In this document: positions 8,732 to 19,979 of the stretch, in pieces
Layout of the letters: each line of letters starts with the position of its first letter
How positions within the stretch are numbered: position 1 is the stretch's first letter
Origin: DASQMT01 sp963827335
GTDB taxonomy: Bacteria > Actinomycetota > Thermoleophilia > Solirubrobacterales > Solirubrobacteraceae
Length of the DNA stretch: 64,000 nucleotides
Assembly (NCBI GenBank): GCA_963827335.1
Contig: CAWHAP010000017.1
Location: forward strand, 56,254-120,253
Direction of reading: 5' to 3'
The notes under the pieces: model-generated
Database searches by the model: none
What the model saw: the letters and a program-made list of their open reading frames with translations, nothing else
What the model was told of the DNA's origin: nothing
Program-made: the position numbers and the translations under genes

Positions 8732-9901
8732 ATGCCCCGCACCACGATGATCAGGAGGGCCGCCGTCGCGGTCGCGGCCGGCCTGGCCGCATGCGTTCCC
8801 GCGGCGCCCGCCGCCGCCGGCGCGCCGGTCGCGCATGCGACCATCGTCAACGGCGGACCGGTGGACATCTCCGCCTATCCGTGGCTCGGCGCGATCCTCA
8901 GCGACGCGACGCCGGCCGGCCCGGGCGGCACCGAGCACGCCCGGCTGATCTGCGGCGGCTCGCTGATCGCGCCGACGATCCTGCTCACGGCCGCGCACTG
9001 CGTGACCGACGAGTTCACCGGCGCGCAGACCCCGGCCGAGCCGCTGCACGTCATGTTCGGCAAGACGCAGCTCGACACCCCGGGCGGCGAGACCGTCGGC
9101 GTCACCGCGATCCTGCGCGACCCCGAGTACGACACGGCCCGTTTCACGCACGACGCCGCGCTGCTGGTGCTCGCGCGGCCGGTGGCGATCGCGCCGGTCC
9201 GGCTCGCGCCGCTCTCCTCGCAGCTGCGCGAGGGGGCGCGGGCGCGGATCGTCGGCTGGGGCGCGACCGCCGAGGGCGCGCCGAAGAGCCCGCGGCTGCT
9301 CGGCGCCTCCGTCCCGCTGTGGAGCAACCAGCGCTGCCTGAAGGCGTACGAGCGCTTCGTCGCGCCGCACGAGCCCGCGCTCCAGCTCTGCGCCGCCAAG
9401 CGGCGCGGCGGCGTCGACACGTGCCAGGGAGACAGCGGCGGGCCGCTGGTCGGCCGCACCGGCGGCGCCGACGTGCTGCTCGGCATCGTGAGCTTCGGCA
9501 ACGGGTGCGCCCGGCGCGGCTGGCCGGGGATCTACACGTGGGTCGCCTCGCCGTTCATCCAGCCGTGGATCCTCCGCCGCGTCGCCGCGCTCCAGAGTGG
9601 CAACCCCGATCAGACCGCCCCGGTGCTGAGCGCCATGCGCGTGGCCGGCCGGTCCGCGCTCTACTCGGTGTCCGAGCCCTCCGAGGTCGTCGTCGCCGTG
9701 CAGCGGCGGATCCGCGGGAAGCTGCGCACGCTCAGCACGGCGCTCATCCAGAACGCCGTCGCGGGCGAGAACCGCTTCACCGCTCCGCGGACGCTGCGCG
9801 GCAAGCGGCTGCCGGCGGGCCGTTACGTGCTGCGGGCGACCGCGACCGACGCGGCCGGGAACCGCTCGGCGGCGGGCCGCGCCGGCTTCCGGATCCGCTG
9901 A
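8732..9901 (+). CDS. Secreted trypsin-like serine protease (S1 family)
   Basis: A 389-residue protein with a signal peptide (about 1-30, RRAAVAVAAGLAACVPAAPA) and a chymotrypsin-fold domain beginning at the activation-like motif IVNGG near residue 38 (usual form IVGG). The catalytic triad is complete: His89 in LLTAAHC, Asp141 in THDAALLVL, Ser235 in GDSGGPL. A C-terminal region of about 90 residues (from SGNPDQTAPV onward) is a beta-rich module ending in Arg/Gly-rich sequence, common on secreted proteins of this group. The ATG at 8732 follows GGAGGAG. The gene ends 20 bases before the first WXG100 gene, so they are probably one operon. Actinobacterial ESX loci usually encode a subtilisin-type mycosin; a trypsin-fold enzyme in that position would be a different solution, if it does act on the system. 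Confidence 0.9.
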   Translation: MPRTTMIRRAAVAVAAGLAACVPAAPAAAGAPVAHATIVNGGPVDISAYPWLGAILSDATPAGPGGTEHARLICGGSLIAPTILLTAAHCVTDEFTGAQTPAEPLHVMFGKTQLDTPGGETVGVTAILRDPEYDTARFTHDAALLVLARPVAIAPVRLAPLSSQLREGARARIVGWGATAEGAPKSPRLLGASVPLWSNQRCLKAYERFVAPHEPALQLCAAKRRGGVDTCQGDSGGPLVGRTGGADVLLGIVSFGNGCARRGWPGIYTWVASPFIQPWILRRVAALQSGNPDQTAPVLSAMRVAGRSALYSVSEPSEVVVAVQRRIRGKLRTLSTALIQNAVAGENRFTAPRTLRGKRLPAGRYVLRATATDAAGNRSAAGRAGFRIR

Positions 9902-9921
9902 CCCGACCTCGACAGGAGACC

Positions 9922-10191
9922 ATGACCATGACGCAGATGGGAGCAGACCTCGAGCAGCTGGCACGCCTCAAGGCGTCGCTGCTCGAGCAGGCGCAGGTGA
10001 TCGAGCAGCTGACGGGCACCGTCGGCCGGCAGCTCGCCGACACGCGCTGGCAGGGCCCGGCCGCGGAGCGGTTCCGCGGCGCCTGGGCGAGCGACTTCGA
10101 GCCCAGCCTGCGACGGCTGCAGGCGGCGATGCAGGATGCGGGCGTCGAGGTGGGCCGCCGCCGCGACGCCCTCCACCAGGCCGGCGGCTGA
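9922..10191 (+). CDS. WXG100/ESAT-6-like protein, canonical WQG form
   Basis: An 89-residue protein with the size and helix-turn-helix layout of WXG100 proteins: two amphipathic helices joined by a turn carrying Trp-x-Gly as WQG, in the motif RWQGPAAERFR (around residue 43). AGGAGA precedes the ATG at 9922. The next gene is a paralogue with the same GPAAERFR core, so the two probably form a heterodimer as EsxA/EsxB do. The usual C-terminal YxxxD/E export signal is not evident in either partner, so a different signal, or one supplied by the partner, would be needed. The FtsK ATPase at 1-3.7 kb is the presumed motor. Confidence 0.88.
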   Translation: MTMTQMGADLEQLARLKASLLEQAQVIEQLTGTVGRQLADTRWQGPAAERFRGAWASDFEPSLRRLQAAMQDAGVEVGRRRDALHQAGG

Positions 10192-10199
10192 CGAGGAGC

Positions 10200-10445
10200 A
10201 TGACCATGGACCTGCACGGAGACAGCGCGCAGCTGCGGAGCCACGGCGCCCAGTTGCGCAACGCGGCCGACGACGTCGCCCGCATCGCCGACCTGATCGA
10301 CCAGCGTGCCGAGGACCTGCACTTCCAGGGTCCGGCGGCCGAGCGCTTCCGCGCCGAGATGCGCGACCGGACCGCCCGGCTGCGCCGTGTGGGCGGCGAG
10401 CTCGGCGACGTCGCCCAGATCGTGACCGGCACCGCCACCGACTGA
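10200..10445 (+). CDS. WXG100-like protein, variant FQG form
   Basis: An 81-residue protein homologous to its upstream neighbour: it shares the core QGPAAERFR, but the turn Trp is replaced by Phe (HFQG). The helices carry the expected heptad pattern (for example RIADLIDQRAEDL). GAGGAG sits a few bases before the ATG at 10200, and only 8 bases separate it from the preceding stop. Pairing of one WXG and one divergent partner is the normal arrangement for heterodimeric ESX substrates. It lies directly before the large Pro-rich gene (25-base gap), consistent with a co-expressed substrate set. Confidence 0.85.
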   Translation: MTMDLHGDSAQLRSHGAQLRNAADDVARIADLIDQRAEDLHFQGPAAERFRAEMRDRTARLRRVGGELGDVAQIVTGTATD

Positions 10446-10470
10446 CCCCACGAACGGAATCGAGCCGACC

Positions 10471-12519
10471 ATGAGCGACACCCCAAGCCAGGAGCCCGGC
10501 GGCGCGCCGCCCGAGCCTCCGCCCACGCCGCCGAGCCCGCCGGAGGCCGCCGCGCCCCCCGAGCCTCCGCCCACGCCGCCGAGCCCGCCGGAGGCCGCCG
10601 CGCCGCCCGAGCCGCCGCCCACCCCGCCGAAGCCGCCGGAGGCCGCCGCGCCTCCCGAGCCGCCGCCCACCCCGCCGAAGCCGCCGGAGGCGGCCGAGCC
10701 GCGGCATGACGCGCCGCCCCCGCCGCCGCGCGACCCGGCCGCGACGCCCGGCAGCGTCGAGCAGCGCGGCGACGCGTCGCCCGCCGACCGCCCGCCCCAC
10801 GAGCGCGGCGACCGCGACACGCCGCCGCCCGACCGCGATGCGCCCCGCGGCGACGGGCCGCCCGAGCCGCCGCAGGCGCGCGACCGTGCCGACGGGCCGC
10901 GCGACGACCGCAGCGGCGACGCCGGCGAGGCGCCGCCGGCGCCCGGGACGAGCAGCGGACCCGACGGCGTCCCCGAGCGCCCGCCCGGCGAGCCGGGCAC
11001 GCCCGGCCCGGTCGCCTCGATGCCCGAGGCACCGCAGGCGCACGACCGTGCCGAGGGACCGCGCGGCGACGCCGGCGAGGCGCCGCCGGCGCCCGGGACG
11101 AGCAGCGGACCCGACGGCGTCCCCGAGCGCCCGCCCGGCGAGCCGGGCACGCCCGGTCCGGTCGCCTCGATGCCCGAGCCCGGCCTCGGCGCCGGCGAGG
11201 TCGGCGCGGTGCCGCCGCACGAGCAGGCCCAGGACCCCGGCGCGCTCGCACCGCCCGCGCCCGGCACCGGCACGGGCGCCGCGCTCGGCGACCCGCCGCC
11301 CCTGCCCGACGGCCTCCAGCAGGGCAACCAGTCCCCGATCGGCGCGCCGGTGACGCCCGGCATGCCCGACCCGACCGGCACCGCGCCGACGCCCGGCACC
11401 GACCCGGCCGTCCCCGCGCCCGGCACGCTCGACCCGACCGGCACCGCGCCGGCGCCCGGAACGCTCGACCCGACCGGCACCGCGCCGGCGCCCGGCACCG
11501 ACCCGGCCGTCCCCGCGCCCGGCACGCTCGACCCGACCGGCACCGCGCCGGCGCCCGGAACGCTCGACCCGACCGGCACCGCGCCGGCGCCCGGCACCGA
11601 CCCGGCCGTCCCCGCACCCGGCACGCTCGACCCGACCGGCACCGCGCCGGCGCCCGGCACCGACCCGGCCGTCCCTGCGCCCGGCACGCTCGACCCGACC
11701 GGCACTGCGCCGGTGCCGGGCACGCAGGCGCAGGACCTGCTCCCGCATCCGGCGCCCGCGCCTGGCGACGTCACGCCGGGCGTGCCCGCCGCCCCCGTCG
11801 ACGTGGCGGATGCCGCCATCGCCGCCGACGGGATGCCCGGCACGCCCGGCGACGTGGTGGAGGTCGCCGCGTACGGGGTGGAGGAGTCCACCTGGACGGA
11901 CCCGCAGCCGGAGCCCCCGGGCCCGGGACCGAAGCCGGACCCCGAGCCGACCTCCCCGCCGCCGCCCATCCACCGCGACGAGGTCGCCGGCCAGCCCGTC
12001 GCCGCGAGCCCGGTGGCTCCGACCGGCGGCACCCCCGACGACGCCGCCGGCGAGCACCACGAGCACCACCATCACCATCACCACGAGCACGACCGCGACC
12101 GCGAGACGCCCGCCGGCTTCGTCGAGATCGACGCACCGGACCTGCAGACGGCCGCCGACGCCCTCCGGCGCTGGTCCGCCGAGCTGCAGAGCATCGCGGC
12201 CGGGCTGGGCACGGTCCGCGCCGGCATGGGCATCTCGACGATCCAGCCGATGGTCGACGAGGCGGTCGGCCGCCAGTGCGGCGAGCTGGACGCGATCGCC
12301 GCCGAGCTGCTCGGCGAGGCCACCGAGCTCGACATGCGCGCACAGCTCGCCTCCGACGAGCTGGGCGACGTCGCCCCGCAGGCGGCGCCCGCCCCCGCGC
12401 CCGCGGAGCCGGAGGCGGAGCTCGTCGCGAGCGACGACGCCGCCAAGCCCGGCGGGATCCTCGGGCGCATCCTCGGCGCCCTCACGGGCGACGGGGACGA
12501 CAAGCAGCGCCGGGCCTGA
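10471..12519 (+). CDS. Large Pro-rich repeat protein with His cluster, candidate secretion substrate
   Basis: A 682-residue protein of low complexity, not assignable to a family. Residues about 13-75 contain four near-identical Pro/Glu repeats (PPEPPPTPPSPPEAAA type); about 148-236 has two copies of a block beginning GDAGEAPPAPGTSSGPDGVP; about 300-417 has seven DPTGTAP units interleaved with four DPAVPA units. Residues 529-540 are ten His with two Glu, a likely metal-binding patch. The last 140 residues are a folded, alpha-helical domain (LQTAADALRRWSAELQSIA and on) ending in GGILGRILGALTG. There is no signal peptide, as for ESX substrates. It follows the two WXG100 genes closely. The C-terminal helices could dock on the ATPase; that is speculation. 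The low-complexity part makes alternative frames look open, but codon and operon context favour this one. Confidence 0.75.
   Translation: MSDTPSQEPGGAPPEPPPTPPSPPEAAAPPEPPPTPPSPPEAAAPPEPPPTPPKPPEAAAPPEPPPTPPKPPEAAEPRHDAPPPPPRDPAATPGSVEQRGDASPADRPPHERGDRDTPPPDRDAPRGDGPPEPPQARDRADGPRDDRSGDAGEAPPAPGTSSGPDGVPERPPGEPGTPGPVASMPEAPQAHDRAEGPRGDAGEAPPAPGTSSGPDGVPERPPGEPGTPGPVASMPEPGLGAGEVGAVPPHEQAQDPGALAPPAPGTGTGAALGDPPPLPDGLQQGNQSPIGAPVTPGMPDPTGTAPTPGTDPAVPAPGTLDPTGTAPAPGTLDPTGTAPAPGTDPAVPAPGTLDPTGTAPAPGTLDPTGTAPAPGTDPAVPAPGTLDPTGTAPAPGTDPAVPAPGTLDPTGTAPVPGTQAQDLLPHPAPAPGDVTPGVPAAPVDVADAAIAADGMPGTPGDVVEVAAYGVEESTWTDPQPEPPGPGPKPDPEPTSPPPPIHRDEVAGQPVAASPVAPTGGTPDDAAGEHHEHHHHHHHEHDRDRETPAGFVEIDAPDLQTAADALRRWSAELQSIAAGLGTVRAGMGISTIQPMVDEAVGRQCGELDAIAAELLGEATELDMRAQLASDELGDVAPQAAPAPAPAEPEAELVASDDAAKPGGILGRILGALTGDGDDKQRRA
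10507..10690 (+). repeat. Four in-frame Pro/Glu-coding repeats
   Basis: Four tandem units of about 48 bases encode variations of APPEPPPTPPSPPEAA (the last two use KPPEAA). They differ mainly at wobble positions, so they are an old but still homogenised protein repeat rather than a mobile element. Confidence 0.85.
10915..11178 (+). repeat. Two long direct repeats inside the Pro-rich gene
   Basis: Segments 10915-11028 and 11065-11178 are almost identical over about 114 bases. They encode the same 38-residue block from GDAGEAPPAPG to PVASMPE and are separated by a short linker (APQAHDRAEGPR type). The near-identity at the nucleotide level implies recent duplication. Confidence 0.85.
11368..11721 (+). 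repeat. Tandem DPTGTAP / DPAVPA coding repeats
   Basis: Seven units encoding DPTGTAP and four encoding DPAVPA alternate over about 350 bases with nearly perfect nucleotide identity (only scattered third-position changes). The array is likely to vary in copy number between strains. Confidence 0.85.
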
Positions 12520-12531
12520 CGGCCCGGCGCG

Positions 12532-12601
12532 CCCCGGGGGTGGCGGGGTCCCACCCCTGGGGCGTCTGGGCGCGGCGGGCGGCGGACGGGAAGCTGGATC
12601 C
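12532..12601 (+). promoter_or_regulatory. Inverted repeat and CCACCCCTGGGG element (copy 2) before the metallopeptidase
   Basis: CCCCGGGGGTGG (12532-12543) and CCACCCCTGGGG (12551-12562) form an inverted repeat with one mismatch and a 7-base loop, just after the Pro-rich gene stop. It can act as a terminator stem for the WXG100 operon. The right arm, preceded by GGGTC and followed 45 bases later by GGATCC (12596-12601), repeats the arrangement in front of the trypsin-like gene (8651-8701), which suggests a shared regulator or RNA fold. Confidence 0.45.
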
Positions 12602-12634
12602 ATGCCCACCGTCGAACCCTTCGGAGCCGCCCCG

Positions 12635-13530
12635 ATGCGCACCATCCGCCGCACCGCCGCCCTGATCGCCGCCGCCGTCGCGATCGCCGCCCCGGCCGCC
12701 GCCGACGCGGCGGCGCCGAAGATCGTCACGAGCGGTGTCGCGAAGCCGCTGCCGCCCGCCAAGGCCAAGCAGCTGCAGGAGCGCATGGAGCGCACCGGCC
12801 GCTACCCCGCCGGGCCGCGGCTCGCCTCCAAGCGCGGCCTCGACCGCGTCCGCGAGGCGGTCGTCACGGCGCCCGCGCCGTCGCCCGGCGCCGAGCAGAT
12901 CCTGCTCGCCGCGCGGCCGCCCGCCGGCAGCCGCCTCTTCGGCTTCGAGGGCACCTACGCCCAGAAGCGATGGAACCTGATCCAGTGGATCAACTACACC
13001 TACGCGCGCGCCGTCCCCGAGATGGGCGGCCGGTTCTCGACGCCGTACGTCTACGAGGTCGCGCACGGCGGCCGGACGCCCAACGGCTGCGGCGCCGTCT
13101 ACAACGGCATGTACTGCCCCGGCGTCAACACGATCGGCTTCTCCGCCTCCTTCGGCCAGGCCGCGTTCGCGAACCTCGGCGACTCGGCGTTCGCCGGGCT
13201 CCTCGCCCACGAGTACGGCCACGGCGTGCAGCAGTGGATGAACCTCCGCGGCGGCCTCATGAACAGCACCCAGTACAGCGAGGCGTTCGCCGACTGCATG
13301 GCCGGCGGCTGGCTCGCCACGATGTACAACTGGGGCTACATGGACAACGTCGGCCGCGGCGACTGGCGCGAGTACCTCGACGTGCTCACGAACCTCTCGT
13401 CCGCCACGACCACCGCGCACAACCACGGCCGCCCCGAGTGGCGCCACCAGTCGGCCGTCCGCGGCTGGAACTACGGCATGCAGGGCTGCGTCGCCTGGGC
13501 GCGACAGCTCCAGCGCATCCCGTTCTACGG

Positions 13531-13534
<4 letters not shown>
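12635..13534 (+). CDS. Secreted neutral zinc metallopeptidase (HEYGH type)
   Basis: A 299-residue exported peptidase. A signal peptide (RRTAALIAAAVAIAAPAAADA) leads to a domain with the zinc site HEYGH (His192, Glu193, His196) and a downstream Glu216 in SEAFADC as probable third ligand. This HExxH...ExxAD layout matches the putative neutral zinc metallopeptidase family (YpfJ-like). Cys pairs (NGCGAVYNGMYC) may form disulphides outside the cell. The ATG at 12635 gives the cleanest signal peptide and follows GGAG; an ATG at 12602 would add 11 residues. It is the last gene of the rightward arm of the secretion-like locus and shares the upstream element with the protease operon. Its stop shares CTAG with the convergent glgB stop. 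Confidence 0.85.
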
Positions 13535-15720
<2,186 letters not shown>

Positions 15721-15785
15721 GCCCTACTTCTAACCGATCCTGGCGCGGGGAAACCGGGCTGGGCCGCGAGTAGGCTCTCGGATCC
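15721..15785. promoter_or_regulatory. Divergent promoters, glgB / LAL regulator
   Basis: A 65-base gap. On the plus strand TAGGCT (15771-15776) lies 9 bases before the ATG at 15786, the spacing of a -10 for a near-leaderless mRNA. On the minus strand GGTTAGAAGTAGGGC precedes the GTG of glgB, where TTAGAA may be a -10 or AAGTAGGG a weak ribosome site. The closeness implies the regulator could control glgB and itself. Confidence 0.45.
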
Positions 15786-18602
15786 ATGGATCTGCTGGGG
15801 CGCGAGACGGAGCTCGCCGGGGTCGATCGGGCCGTGGACGAGGCCCGCGCCGGCGGCGCGCGGGCGCTCGGGGTCTTCGGCGAGGCCGGGATCGGCAAGA
15901 GCGCGCTGCTCGCCGCGGCGCGGGAGCGGGCGGCCGCAGCGGGCATGCTCGTGCTCGAGGGGCGCGCGGCCGAGGACGAGCGCGCGGTGCCGTTCGGGCT
16001 CGTGGTCGACGCGCTCGACGACCACGTCGCCTCGCTGCACCCGCGCCGGGTCGAGTCGGCGGGGCCCGATCTGGCGGCCGTGCTGCCCGCCGCCGCGGCC
16101 GCGCGCGCCGGCGGGAGCGTGCCGGACGGCGCCGCCGCGGGCGCCGCGGAGCGCTTCCGCTACCACCGCGCCGTGCGCGCGCTGCTCGAGCTGCTGGGAC
16201 GCGAACGGCCGGTCGCGCTGCTCCTCGACGACCTGCACTGGGCCGACGACGCGTCCGTCGAGCTCGTGCTCCACCTGCTGCGCCGGCCGCCGCGCGCGCC
16301 GCACCTGCTGGCCTTCGCCCTCCGCCCGCAGGACCCGGCGCCGCGGCTGCTGGCCGCCGCGCGCGGCATGGCGGGCTGGGAGCGCCTCGCGCCCGGGCCG
16401 CTCGGCGACGCCGCCGCGCACGCGCTGGTCGCGGAGCTGCCGGATGCCGGGCTGCGCGAGCGCATCGTGCGCGAGGCGGGCGGGAACCCGCTGTTCCTGG
16501 AGGAGCTGCGGCGCGTCGCGCGCGACCCCGCCGAGGCGCTGCCGCCCACGCTGAGCGCCGCAGTGCAGCTCGAGCTCGGCGGGCTGCCCGGGGCGGCGCG
16601 CTCGCTGATCGAGGGCGCGGCGGTCGCGGGCGACCCCTTCGACCCGGACCTCGCCGCCGCCGCGGCCGGCGTGGAGCCGGCGGACGCGCTCGCCCCGCTC
16701 GACCGGCTCGTGGCCGCGGACCTGGTGCGCGCGACCGGCGACGGCCGGGCGTTCGCCTTCCGCCACCCGCTCGTCCGCCGCGCGGTGTACGACGCGGCGC
16801 CGCCGGCCTGGCGGCTCGCGGCGCACGAGCGGACGGCGGCGGCGCTCGCCGCGCGCGGGGCCGGCCCGGCGGCGCGCGCCCACCACGTGGAGCGGTTCGC
16901 GCGACCGGGCGACGACGCCGCGGTCGAGCTGCTCGCGGCCGCCGGCTTCGCGGCCGCCGACACCGCGCCGGCGACCGCCGCGCGCCGGTTCGCCGCCGCG
17001 CTGCGCCTGCTGCCCCACGACGCGGCGGACCGGCGGGCGGCGCTGCTCGGCCCGCTCGCCCTCGCGCAGGGCGCCGCGGGCCGCCTCGTGGAGGCGCGCG
17101 ACACGCTCGACGAGGTGCTCGCCCTGCTGCCGCCCGGCTCGGGGACGCCGCGGACCGGCCTGATCGCCGCGGCGGCGACGATCGACAGCATGCTCGGGCG
17201 CGGGGACGCGATGCAGCGGCGGCTGCGCGCCGCGCTGGAGACCACCCCGGCCGAGGCCAGCGCGGTGCTCGAGCTCACGCTCGGCTTCGCCGCCTACGGC
17301 CGCGTGGACTTCGCCGCCATGCGCGACCACTGCGCCCGCGCACGGGAGCTCGCGCGGCCCGGCGAGCCGACGATCCGCGCCGCCGCCGAGGCCATGGGCG
17401 GCCTGGCGACGCTGCTGCTCGGCGAGCCGGACGCCGGCCGGACGCTCATCGACGCGGGCATCGCCACCCTCGCCGCGCTCGACGACGCCGCGCTCGCCGC
17501 GCGGATCGACGACGCCTGGCTCGTGGCCGTCGCGCTGCTGCTCTCCGAGCGCCCCGAGGAGGCGCTGCGGCCGGTCGGGCGCGCCATCCGCGTCGCGCGC
17601 GCCACGCGCCAGGACCGCGTCGTGCCGATGCTGCTCAGCCTGCGCTCGATGATGCACCAGCACCGGCTCGCGCTCGGCGAGGCGATGGAGGACGCCGAGG
17701 CGGCGAGCGAGGCCGCCCGCCTGCTCGGCACGGACGCCCAGCTCCACCAGGCGCTGATGGCCGAGACCGGCATCCGCCACCTGCGCGGGGAGCGCGGCGA
17801 GGCGCGGCGGATCGCCGACGAGGCGGTCGAGGTCGCGCGGCGGGTCGAGCCGACGACGCAGACCGCGACGACGCTCGCCAACTGCGCGGCCCACTGGGTC
17901 GACGAGGATCCCGAGCGCTGCATCCGCGAGATGGTCGCCGGCGGCGGCCCGCTGCTCGAGCGCGTCGACCTGTCCTGGAGCACGTACCTGCTCGGGGTGC
18001 TCGTCCAGGCGGCGATCGAGCTCGGCCGCACGGACGACGCCGCGCGCTGGACCGCGCGCATCGAGGAGCGCGCCGCGCTGACCGGCATGCCCGGCGCCGC
18101 GGCCCGCGCGGCCACCGCGCGCGCCCGGCTGCTGCTCGCGGCGGGGGATGCCGCCGGCGCGGCGGACCTGGCCGGCGCGGCCGCCGACGCCGCCGACGCG
18201 CGCGGGCTGCGGCTCGACGCGCTCCACGCGCGCCATCTCGCCGGCGTGGCGCTCGGCGCGGCCGGCGACCGCGACGGCGCGGTGGCGCTGCTCCAGCGCG
18301 TCGCCGCCGACGCCGCGCGCGGCGAGGTGGGGCGGTTCGTCGAGGCCGCGAGCCGCGACCTGCGCCGGCTCGGCAGCCGCCTGTCGGCCGCCGGCCGGCG
18401 CGCCGTCGCCGCCCCGCACGACGAGGCGCTCACGCCGCGCGAGCAGGAGATCGCCGGCCTCGTCGTCCAGGGCCGCTCGAACAAGCAGGTGGCCGCCGCC
18501 CTCTTCCTCTCGGAGAAGACGATCGAGCACCACCTGTCGCGGATCTACGCCAAGCTCGGCGTGCGCTCCCGCGTCGAGCTGGCCGCCCGCCTCGCGCGCT
18601 AG
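15786..18602 (+). CDS. LAL-type LuxR family regulator with AAA ATPase domain
   Basis: A 938-residue large ATP-binding LuxR regulator (MalT-like layout). The N-terminal ATPase has Walker A GEAGIGKSALL (near 36-46) and Walker B ALLLDDLHWADD. A long TPR-like helical middle follows, and the C-terminal HTH (about 870-935) begins LTPREQEIAGLVVQGRSN and contains SEKTIEHHLSRIYAKLGV. Such proteins bind an inducer (for MalT, maltotriose) and ATP and then activate transcription. Its place between glgB and the maltokinase-treS-glgE operon suggests it controls alpha-glucan/trehalose metabolism; the ligand cannot be read from sequence. The stop shares CTAG with the convergent maltokinase stop. Confidence 0.92.
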   Translation: MDLLGRETELAGVDRAVDEARAGGARALGVFGEAGIGKSALLAAARERAAAAGMLVLEGRAAEDERAVPFGLVVDALDDHVASLHPRRVESAGPDLAAVLPAAAAARAGGSVPDGAAAGAAERFRYHRAVRALLELLGRERPVALLLDDLHWADDASVELVLHLLRRPPRAPHLLAFALRPQDPAPRLLAAARGMAGWERLAPGPLGDAAAHALVAELPDAGLRERIVREAGGNPLFLEELRRVARDPAEALPPTLSAAVQLELGGLPGAARSLIEGAAVAGDPFDPDLAAAAAGVEPADALAPLDRLVAADLVRATGDGRAFAFRHPLVRRAVYDAAPPAWRLAAHERTAAALAARGAGPAARAHHVERFARPGDDAAVELLAAAGFAAADTAPATAARRFAAALRLLPHDAADRRAALLGPLALAQGAAGRLVEARDTLDEVLALLPPGSGTPRTGLIAAAATIDSMLGRGDAMQRRLRAALETTPAEASAVLELTLGFAAYGRVDFAAMRDHCARARELARPGEPTIRAAAEAMGGLATLLLGEPDAGRTLIDAGIATLAALDDAALAARIDDAWLVAVALLLSERPEEALRPVGRAIRVARATRQDRVVPMLLSLRSMMHQHRLALGEAMEDAEAASEAARLLGTDAQLHQALMAETGIRHLRGERGEARRIADEAVEVARRVEPTTQTATTLANCAAHWVDEDPERCIREMVAGGGPLLERVDLSWSTYLLGVLVQAAIELGRTDDAARWTARIEERAALTGMPGAAARAATARARLLLAAGDAAGAADLAGAAADAADARGLRLDALHARHLAGVALGAAGDRDGAVALLQRVAADAARGEVGRFVEAASRDLRRLGSRLSAAGRRAVAAPHDEALTPREQEIAGLVVQGRSNKQVAAALFLSEKTIEHHLSRIYAKLGVRSRVELAARLAR

Positions 18603-19979
18603 GCGTCGTCGGAGTCGAGCAGCCGCAGGATCCCCGCCACGGGGATCCCGACCCAGTCGGGCCGGTTGTTGAGCTCGTAGCGCAGCTCGTAGACGGCCTT
18701 CTCGAGCTCGAAGATCGACAGCAGCTTGTCCGTCGCATCCTGGCCCGGCGGGAGCAGGCGCGCGTCGACCGCCGCGTAGTAGCCCTCCAGGAACGTGGTC
18801 CGGGCGCGCTCCTCCCAGCCCTCGGGGGCGGGGGCGCCCTGCTGCTGCCCCGCCGCCGAGGCCGCGTAGGCGAACGAGCGCATCATGCCCGCCACATCGC
18901 GCAGCGGCGAGCGCTTGCGGCGCCGCTCGGGCAGCGGCCGCGCCGGCTCGCCCTCGAAGTCGAGGATCACCCAGCCGCGCTCGGTCAGCATGGTCTGGCC
19001 GAGGTGGTAGTCGCCGTGGGTGCGGATCAGCCGCCCGCCCGCACCGATGTGCGAGAGCGCCTGCAGCCGCTCGCGCACGTCCTGCCCGCGCCCCGCGATC
19101 GGCGCGAGCGCCGGGTCCGCGGGGTCGAGGTCGACGAACATCCGCTCGATCTCCTCGTCCACCGTCGCGGTCAGCAGCGAGAGGTTCTCCGTGCTCGGCT
19201 CCTCGGGCGCGAAGTCCGGGTCGCCCGACTCCGAGCCCAGCGCGGTGTGCAGCGCACCCGTGACGACGCCGAGATCCCGCGAGCGCTCGAGGAAGCCCTC
19301 GAGGTCGGCCAGGCACAGCGCCCACCCGTCGCGCGCGCCGCTGAGGAACTCCTGCAGCGTGCCGAGCGTCGCATCCATCAGCCGGCCCGCGTACTCGTAC
19401 CAGCCGGCGAGCGGGGCGATGTGCGGGAAGCCGCGCAGCGAGAGGAAGCGCAGCAGCTCGAGCTCCGGGTTGACGCCGGGCTCGAGGCGGCGGAAGACCT
19501 TGAGGATGAGCTCGTCGCCGAAGACGATCGAGGAGTTCGACTGCTCCACGCCGACCGGGCGGACGTCGACCGTGCCGCCGTAGCCGGCGCGGGCGCTCTC
19601 CGCCCAGCGGAAGCGCAGGATGCCGTGCTCGGCGCCGACCTCGGACGAGCCGCGGATGCGGTGCAGCAGCTCGCGCGCCTGGGTGCTGTCGCCGAGCGCG
19701 TCGTAGACGGTCCAGCCGTCGACCTCGGCGATCACGCGCTCGTCCCAGCCCTCGTCCGCCGCGCGCAGGCCGAGCGGCAGCTGGTAGAGCTCGTGCGTGC
19801 CGGTCTGGAAGCGCGCCTCGACGAGCGCGAGCACCAGCGCCGGCGCGTCCTCGCGCAGGGTGACGGCCTCGAGCACGTTGAGCTGCGCCACCTCGCGCGC
19901 CTTGGACGCGAACCAGCGCTGCTCGAGCACCCACTCCTGCAGCCGCTCCTCGGGGAGCGCGGCGACGACGGCGGCGGCA

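Noticed and set aside
11368..11721. Regular repeats that could be taken for a CRISPR array
   Set aside because: Units are in-frame protein-coding, contiguous without unique spacers, and no cas genes are nearby.
9777..12795. Large minus-strand open frames rich in Gly/Ser/Val over the WXG100 and Pro-rich genes
   Set aside because: They are mirror images of the Pro-coding repeats. The plus strand has ribosome sites, WXG100 motifs and normal gene spacing.
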